From Chara braunii (Eukaryota; Streptophyta; Charophyceae; Charales; Characeae): a stretch of 57,727 nucleotides of DNA. The stretch lies in the NCBI GenBank assembly GCA_003427395.1, contig BFEA01000737.1:427849-485575 (forward strand), written 5' to 3'. Below are positions 51,630 to 57,727 of this stretch, piece by piece (positions within the stretch are counted from its first letter, which is position 1; the number at the start of each line of letters is the position of its first letter). The position numbers and the translations under genes were made by a program. The notes under the pieces are model-generated. The model did no database searches and was not told the origin of the DNA. It worked only from the letters and a program-made list of their open reading frames with translations.

Positions 51630-52750
51630 TGTCGGCACCAATACCCTTACAAGGGTAATTGTGCGTACTTTTGCACCTCACAGGAGGAACATTCTTGATA
51701 AAATTTAAGGAAGTGGCATGCATTCGCTCGATCGCAACTGACTCTTGGAAGTCAGGAAGTGGCGGGCGCACGCTTGGATGAGTCAGAGGGTCTGTATATG
51801 GGCGTGCACTTTGTGGGCACGCGTTAGTTAAAATTTTTGACTAGTGTGAACAAACGAACCGCTCGGTGGTCCAAGTTAGAAATAAGCTAGAGGTTTGGAT
51901 AGCGTAGCGCGGGCCGCAACTTCGGGCGCACTGACGAGGTCGCCACCGGCGCAAAGTTAGACTGTTAAGGCTATGGCTAGAGGAAAACTTTCGACTAACT
52001 GCGGAAGGGCGGCATTTTGAGGCCGCACCATGTGAAGCATGCAAGTATTACGTTTGACTATAAAGGTATCGGCGGTAGGAGCCATAACAAATTTTAGCTA
52101 GGTACGACGCGTGGATACGGCGCGAGCAAAAGTCGGAGTCTTTCCGACCAAAGACGATAAAAGCATGCTCTTTTCGATGAGGACGGCGGGCTACGAGAGC
52201 CTCGGCCCATGACCGCGGCATGACGGGGCAGTGCGTATGGTGAACTCAGCAAATAGCCGTCCTCCAAGCGGAGAACATGGCGGGGCCTTGGGCTCAAGGG
52301 GCAGACCAAGAGAGGGCATTGGCGCACCCTTGCAGGCCCGGGTAGGTTGTAACAACCTGCAGTTACTCTTCATATGCAGAACTGGGCCTGCTGCAACCAG
52401 ACTTGGGCTTAGCCCTATAGGTTACGTCATTAAACTTCCACCAGGGGCATCCTGGGATCAAGGCCAGCAGCCAGCGTTACAGGAGCGGAGGAGCGTTTCT
52501 GAGGGGTTGATTAAGGGGTTGAGGGTCCTGCACGACTATCCCCCTTAGTTTTGTTGGGGAGTCCTACCGCGGGCCCGAGAGGGAGGGTTGAGGACCAAGT
52601 ACCAACGGCCTCCTCCCCCTATTCCGATTTTCTAGGTTTTTTTATTTATTATTATTAATTTTTTATTTTCATTTTTTTTTCCCCTTATTTCTTGTTGTTG
52701 TCCCATATGTTGAACGTGGTCCGGCAGTGGCACCGGAACCGGCCGTGACC
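51630..52750 (+). mobile_element. TGTCGG LTR-like element, copy 2
   Basis: Begins TGTCGGCACCAATACCCTTA exactly where the tail of the older repeat breaks, showing insertion. It matches the minus-strand element at 34178-33195 in ordered blocks through CTATCCCCCTTAG, CCGCGGGCC and AAGTACCAACGGCC(T). There is no recognisable internal coding region. A solo LTR is likeliest. Confidence 0.7.
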
Positions 52751-53139
52751 AGGGGACACAGCGGACACCGACTTCGATCCGCTGTATGAGGCGTGGGTGT
52801 GAGCCTGCCCAGTTCCATCTTGCTGTGAGAACTTTGTGTGTGGGCCCGCCCAGTCCCATTTCTGCAATAAGGGGGTTGAGCGTGACCCTGCCCGTCAAGG
52901 CCGGTAAGGCATGGGACCGGTTACACAGTTTTTCCGAGGTTCCAAGGGTACCATTTGGTGTATGACCGCTTGACGGCAGCCGCAGTTGTGTAGCCGCGGG
53001 GTACAAAAATTCACGGTCACATCCGAGGGCGACCACAGATGCCTATTTTTTTTATTTTATTTTTGTAAAGCTTCGCTGACAAGAAGTTTTCACAGTTGTG
53101 GATGGTGTTGTGCGACCTGCGAAGCACCAATTTGTTGTT

Positions 53140-53815
53140 CCTACAGACAGCCAAGGTTTGTTCCATCTGAAGAGGTACAGCAGTGTGACCTGACTGTGCC
53201 CAGAACCTCAAAAGTTGGCCTATCCCAGATCTGCATATTTCGCAGATTTGGGGTGCGGTGTGAGCATGCCCGGTTGGGACCCACAGATGGTGAACCGTGC
53301 CTAGGCATAGCAGGGCGGGAGACTGGGGGCAGTGGCCGCTGCAGCAACACTGACTGTGCGCAGCCGTTCACATGGAACCCTTTGCCACACCGGTCTTCAA
53401 AGTTCCTATCTGAGAGCTGCTACTACCACCAAGATATGCAGCGGGACCTGCGTCACCTGGGATCACGCTGCAAGGGTTGCGGGCCCCGCACTCCTCTACT
53501 CTTCACGACAACCGAACATAGGCCGCACACCCGGCATCAATGGACCAGCAAAGTACCAATCCGACATTGCTGCAGGCACGTAGGGCCTTGTCCCATCTGA
53601 AAAGGCACAACAGTGCGACCCGAACCATGCTCAAAGCCTCGAATTTGGTATGTCCCAAATCTGCGTACTTTGCAGATTTGGAGTCGCAGTGTGAGCATGC
53701 CCGTTAGGGCCTGAAAGATGTGAACTGTGCCTGGGCGGAACGGCCCGGGGCACTGTAGGGAGGCCTGCAGCGGTGCTGAGTGCACAGCTGGTCACATGGA
53801 ACCCCTCCCCGTTTT
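53140..53815. repeat. ~430-bp-offset tandem duplication
   Basis: CCATCTGAA(G/A)AGG(T/C)AC(A)GCAGTG, CAGATTTGG(G)G, GTGTGAGCATGCCCG and CACATGGAACCC occur in the same order at 53161-53390 and 53595-53810. Confidence 0.8.
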
Positions 53816-53904
53816 GCTGTGTTATTTTTTTTGTTTTGTTTTTACTTATTTTCATATACCCTTTGGTTCCAGTTGGGAGATGGCCCAGGCGTTGGTTCCG
53901 GCGC

Positions 53905-53985
53905 TGGCTAAGGTACCAATGGGCTAAGCTCAGTTGGTACACCTATGAATGGTTGACATACATACCTAAGTTCGAGCCCCGCTGG
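53905..53985 (+). mobile_element. tRNA-like SINE head 1
   Basis: TAAGCTCAGTTGGTACAC (A-box) and AAGTTCGAGCCCC (B-box) about 35 bases apart. The cloverleaf is not completed. Confidence 0.55.
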
Positions 53986-54059
53986 AAACAGGTGAATAAA
54001 GGGTAAAAGTATAATTTTCCATTGATATGGGTTGGGCGGTACCAGTCCCAAGGCAGAGT

Positions 54060-54150
54060 AGACAGGTACAACGGGCCAACTCAGTGGTACACGCAGAACT
54101 GTTGAAGTTCAGACCTGAGTTCGAACTCCAAGAAGTAGATAAGCGGATGA
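54060..54150 (+). mobile_element. tRNA-like SINE head 2
   Basis: CCAACTCAGTGGTACACGC and GAGTTCGAACTCC with AGAACTGTTGAAGTTCAGAC between. Homologous to the minus-strand 33170-33085. Confidence 0.55.
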
Positions 54151-54159
54151 TGCAATTTT

Positions 54160-55050
54160 GAATCACCCCGGGGGCGGGGCTGCCCAGCTCCGTGGGGATA
54201 TCCCAGTGTCGTGCCCACGGGTCAGTCCTTGGTACAAGGAGTATTAGCATGACCCGTAGGCAAGGGTGGTTGTGTGCAGCTTTTGATCCTGGACAGCAGA
54301 AGGTTGGTGTGTTCGCTGCCGTGGCCAGCGGTCACAGCTCGAGTAGGATGGGTATTAAAGACTACCCGGTCCGACAGCAAAGCCTTATGAAGCTTCACTT
54401 CTCAGTTGGGCTGCTGTCGTATTAGCTGCCACTAGGCATTGCGCTCGCATCAAGGAAAAGAGGTGCACGGCCAGGGTATCTGTGGCCCGTCTAAGTGTGA
54501 GAGGATTGAGTGTGAGCATGCGAATGGGATTAGAGGGGTGATGAGCCACTGCCTGAAGTAGAGTGATGGGCCAAAGCAGGTGGCACTGGTGGNAGCACAC
54601 AGGGACAGCAGTGTGCAACCCGTGCTTAGTTCAACAGGCTGGTATAAAGGCAGATGCATCTGGGCGCGATCTCGCGCTAGATACATCTGCAGGTAAGGAA
54701 GGAGAAAGCAACCAGACGAAAGGCTATGGCGGGAATAAACTGCTATACCATGCTCGTTTCTTAACAAAACCAAGCAGGGGAAAGTGGTAGGCGGGGTTCT
54801 TGGACAGGGCGAGCGCAGTAGTAGTGTTTTTTTTTTGTGCTAGTTGTGCAGGAAGGGAGGTTAGAAGAAAAAGACGTGCGCGAGAGATGGCGGACGGGCG
54901 AAAGAAGAGAAGAGAAACGGGCATATCTCGCCCGATTCTCAACAGAATCAAGCGAGGTAAGACTCGAAATTGGGGTTTTGACATGTTCCGGAACAGATGG
55001 TCATGTTAGAATTCCCAATCGAGCGACGGTCTGGTCGGTATCAACGGTAA
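54160..55050. other. Unassigned stretch
   Basis: No gene recognised. One N is at 54593. Lys/Arg-rich frames near 54850-54950 read purine-rich DNA. Confidence 0.4.
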
Positions 55051-55054
55051 AGGC

Positions 55055-55522
55055 TGCGCGTGTGAGGATGGCGGGTGCATCTTCCCACGATCAGGCAGGA
55101 GATTCACTCGACTTCTCTCGTCCGGCCCAGGGAAGTAGCCACTCTCTATCGCTCTGCGCATGAGACTTGAAGGCGGTGTAGTAGTAAGGAGGAGATTGGG
55201 AAGCGAAAGAGAAGGAGGGCACATGAGGCACTAGAGAGCAGGAGGGGCGTGAAGTGTGGTGCTCATGGTGGNCATCTCAGCGACAGATTNGAAGGTAATC
55301 ATCTGCTTTTCGTGTCAGCGCTCGCGATCCGGTGGCGCTCTTCACCGTCGGGTTGGAGACTTACCTGTTGCTGGTGATTCCGTCCGTCATCTGAATGTAT
55401 CTTCTCAAGATCTTGCGGAAGACTCATTCATTTGCANGTACGACNNGAAGGCATCATACCTCTCCACGTTCTAGCAGCAGACTCATTCTAATATTGCACA
55501 TATGAGTAGTGGAGCGTGGCAC
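55055..55522. mobile_element. Foldback-family fragments amid Ns
   Basis: GGGTGCATCTTCCCACGATC...GGAGATTCACTCGACTTC (about 55073-55112) and GTTCTAGCAGCAGACTCATT...CACATATGAGTAGTGGAGCG (55462-55514) are interior/right-arm pieces of the 20.7-kb family. Ns at 55262, 55290, 55437 and 55445-55446 mark low-quality sequence. Confidence 0.5.
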
Positions 55523-56420
55523 TTGGTCATGCGTTCCAGCTCGTCGTCGTGATTTTTTTCGAGCATCGGGATCATGGTCCTCGTTGTCGTAATCGGGATC
55601 GAGGTGCTCACCGTTGTGGTTGGCTTATTATCGCCCGCCTCCGAGTTTGCATCGGCTACGGCACTCTCCCCAGGCTACTCGACTCTCTGGCTGCTATTAA
55701 AAAAAGGAATGCATCTGGCCAGTTGCTCAGCCGGGTTCATTGGGGACTAGGTGAAGTGCTCGAGAGCGAGGAAGAACGGAAATGCTACGAAGGCGGCAAG
55801 CAGAGCAACGGGAGAGAATCTGTGGGAGTATGGAGAGAGGGAAAGTACGGTATCGGCAGGGNGAGNAAACNCNGTAAAAGAGGAAAAGGGAGAAGCTTAC
55901 CTATATAGCAGTATTGACGTGCACAGGCGCATTGATATCAACAGGGCGAAAATGAGGGTGTGGGGAGCAAAGGCACTCACCTGATGGAATGAGGGGCGAG
56001 TGCACTCTTGTTATTAGTTCATGTGCACCAGAACAACAGTAAGGCTGGGTTCATTATAAGGGAGAAGAGTCCCTAAAGGAGGAGGCCCATAAGGGAGAAA
56101 GAAGTCAAGATGGAGGTAAGACTGAACGGGGGGGGGTCGACATGCAGTTGGAAGAGTGAATTCATTGCTTCAAGTTGATGTTACTACTTCTGACTTTGAA
56201 GTGCTGCTACCCACTAAGCCTTGACTACCGTTGCACCTCAACGCAAGTTGGCGTTGGGGCTGCTGTTGAGGTCTGCTTACAAGTTGTTGTTGGCCTCTGT
56301 GCTTTGTTTTCAGGCGGCAGTCAAGGCAGCGAAATTCTTGAGCTGCAACATACGGACCGTTGACATCTAGTAGTAGCATCTAAACTGATTGACTCCAACT
56401 CCCAAGATGTTGCAGTCGGC
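55523..56420. other. Unassigned stretch
   Basis: No gene recognised. Ns at 55862-55873. Confidence 0.4.
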
Positions 56421-56423
56421 GCT

Positions 56424-56545
56424 CGGGTCACTCGTGATTACACAGTAAGGTGTCGCTATGACAGCAAGGCAACTGCGGCGGGTTGCCACTACTATAGTCG
56501 GGTCACTCGTGATTACACAGTAAGGTGTCGCTATCACAGCATCTA
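56424..56545. repeat. ~38-bp exact direct repeat, 75-bp offset
   Basis: CGGGTCACTCGTGATTACAC followed by AGTAAGGTGTCGCTAT is identical at 56424 and 56499. Confidence 0.92.
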
Positions 56546-57460
56546 AGCACCGCAGGAGGAGCTATTGTTGTTTTGCTCAATTTCAAGATTGTTGACTGTC
56601 CTTAGAGCTACTCTTGTTGATAATTGGATTGCCACCCCTAACTAATGTCCATGAGCTGCTACGGCTGGTTCTTACGTCAGTTGCTGCTGACAGATTCTCT
56701 TACCTGTTGCTGCCTTTGTGGTCTGAGGATTTCAAAATCTGCCCCGGCTAGCTGCAGAAGGACCGGGCATGAGCCAGCTTGTCGGTGAGGGGCAGCGACT
56801 GTGTATTCTTGATTGTACCCATGAATAGCCAGATCCTGCCTGTGTATTAGGTGCAAGGCCAGTCCGTGTTATCTGGGACTTTGCTTTTTATTGACTGTTG
56901 TGTTTGATTACCATGCATACTATGCTTGGGGCAAACGGTGTTGATACTGTGCACTCAGGCGAAGGCGTTGTAGCCCCAACAACGGCGGACTATGACTGTT
57001 GGGCAATCTGGAGGCGGTTGTTACGGGTTTCTGCACCAGTGGGCTGCTAGTGGTCTGGTCTGCTATTGCGAGCCTGTGGGTTGCTGGCCTTGAACACCTT
57101 GCTAACGGTTGGTTGGTTACTAAGTTGAGGGGATAGTGAGTGGTCGCGGTAATTGGAAGTTGGACGTTGAGGCTGAGTACTTGGCCACTGTTACATTTTG
57201 ATCTTACCATGTTTCATACTATTGATGCGCATTGCTGTTGTACATCGCCGCTGCGCTAGGCTGCTATGGCCTGAATNTGAATAGGGCACAGGGGTGTGCT
57301 TTATTCGAACGCGGCCCTTTCCACGTGTTGAGGCGGGGTAGCTTAGAGTGTGATCAGATACGGCAGAAGAGGGGTTACTGCTGCAGCACGGAGGGCTNTT
57401 GGAGGTTGTTGTTCGACATCCAGACTAGGATCTGTTCCTCTCTATCGCATTCCCTTAGGC
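56546..57460. other. Unassigned TGCTG-rich stretch
   Basis: No gene. Ns at 57276 and 57398. Composition mirrors 29.8-31.6 kb in inverse. Confidence 0.35.
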
Positions 57461-57464
57461 ACAA

Positions 57465-57727
57465 TTGCGGGGCCCTCAGGCGAGTCAAGGCTTCAAGGCC
57501 CTCTCACGCGAGTCTGAGAGCACCCATCTGAGAGTCTGACTTATTTCTCTTTCTACCTTTCTAAGTTTAAGTCTAGTCTTTTAGTGCCGAGAGGGAAGCG
57601 GCAGGCGGGATTGCAACCCGTAGGTCCGCGCTAAGGCCTCTGTGGGAGGTTGCCTCACCGATTGCGGGAGCTCTGCCGGAGCCCAGGCGGGGTTCTGGAG
57701 GCAGGGAACACTCAGGTATAACTTTCG
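57465..57727 (-). repeat. Inverse copy of the 29490-29765 block
   Basis: The reverse complement matches GTTCCCTGCCTCCAGAACCC, CCGCAATCGGTG(A)GGCAACC and GGGTTGCAATCCCGCCTGCC with few differences. It continues off the window edge. Confidence 0.75.

Noticed and set aside
52986-53600. 204-codon plus-strand ORF
   Set aside because: It crosses a duplicated noncoding repeat and the second copy does not keep the frame. No domain is visible.

Overview
The window looks like nuclear DNA from a large, repeat-rich eukaryotic genome, most plausibly a streptophyte alga or plant. The reasons are long (GA)n, (GT)n and (ATC)n tracts, N gaps inside simple repeats, plant-type L1 LINE fragments with a zinc-binding C-terminal motif, an initiator-Met-tRNA-like primer site, tRNA-derived SINEs and many foldback/MITE elements. 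A charophyte such as Chara is my guess from overall style and is not proven. I find no intact, confidently host-encoded gene, no rRNA, no true tRNA and no prokaryotic-style operon.

Layout. 0-8 kb: a candidate small multi-pass membrane protein gene on the minus strand (about 1.0-1.65 kb), then microsatellites, a CCGGA-rich dispersed repeat and a 1-kb minisatellite (4.19-5.21 kb). 8-23.3 kb: a graveyard of small mobile elements, with tRNA-derived SINEs, two MITE families, LINE pieces (endonuclease at 19.65 and 22.43-23.23 kb; 3' ends at 16.5 and 18.9 kb), a shared LINE/SINE 3' tail of two hairpins, and a tandem array mixing foldback elements with U6 snRNA fragments. An exact Nextera mate-pair junction at 10.72-10.76 kb is an assembly artefact. 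23.3-44.5 kb: LTR-retroelement-like sequence without recognisable pol. It holds decayed coding relics, LTR-like blocks in inverted pairs, a TATA promoter with a gag-like ORF at 39.2-39.95 kb, and two arrays of small hairpins (28.04-29.26 kb and 40.69-41.5 kb). 44.5-57.7 kb: a long-armed foldback element (45.71-45.89 kb), a minus-strand LINE 3' portion (46.53-48.66 kb), a 0.8-kb (ATC)n tract, a second copy of a 0.93-kb repeat interrupted by an LTR-like element, tRNA-like SINE heads, and an inverted partner of the 29.5-kb block at the right edge.

The most unusual signal is the hairpin array at 28.04-29.26 kb. About 16 dispersed units keep a six-base AACTTA loop. Their stems differ in sequence from copy to copy but stay complementary in the better copies, which is the covariation pattern expected of a selected RNA or DNA structure. 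The 40.7-kb array shows the same design with different loops. I could not place either array in a described system.
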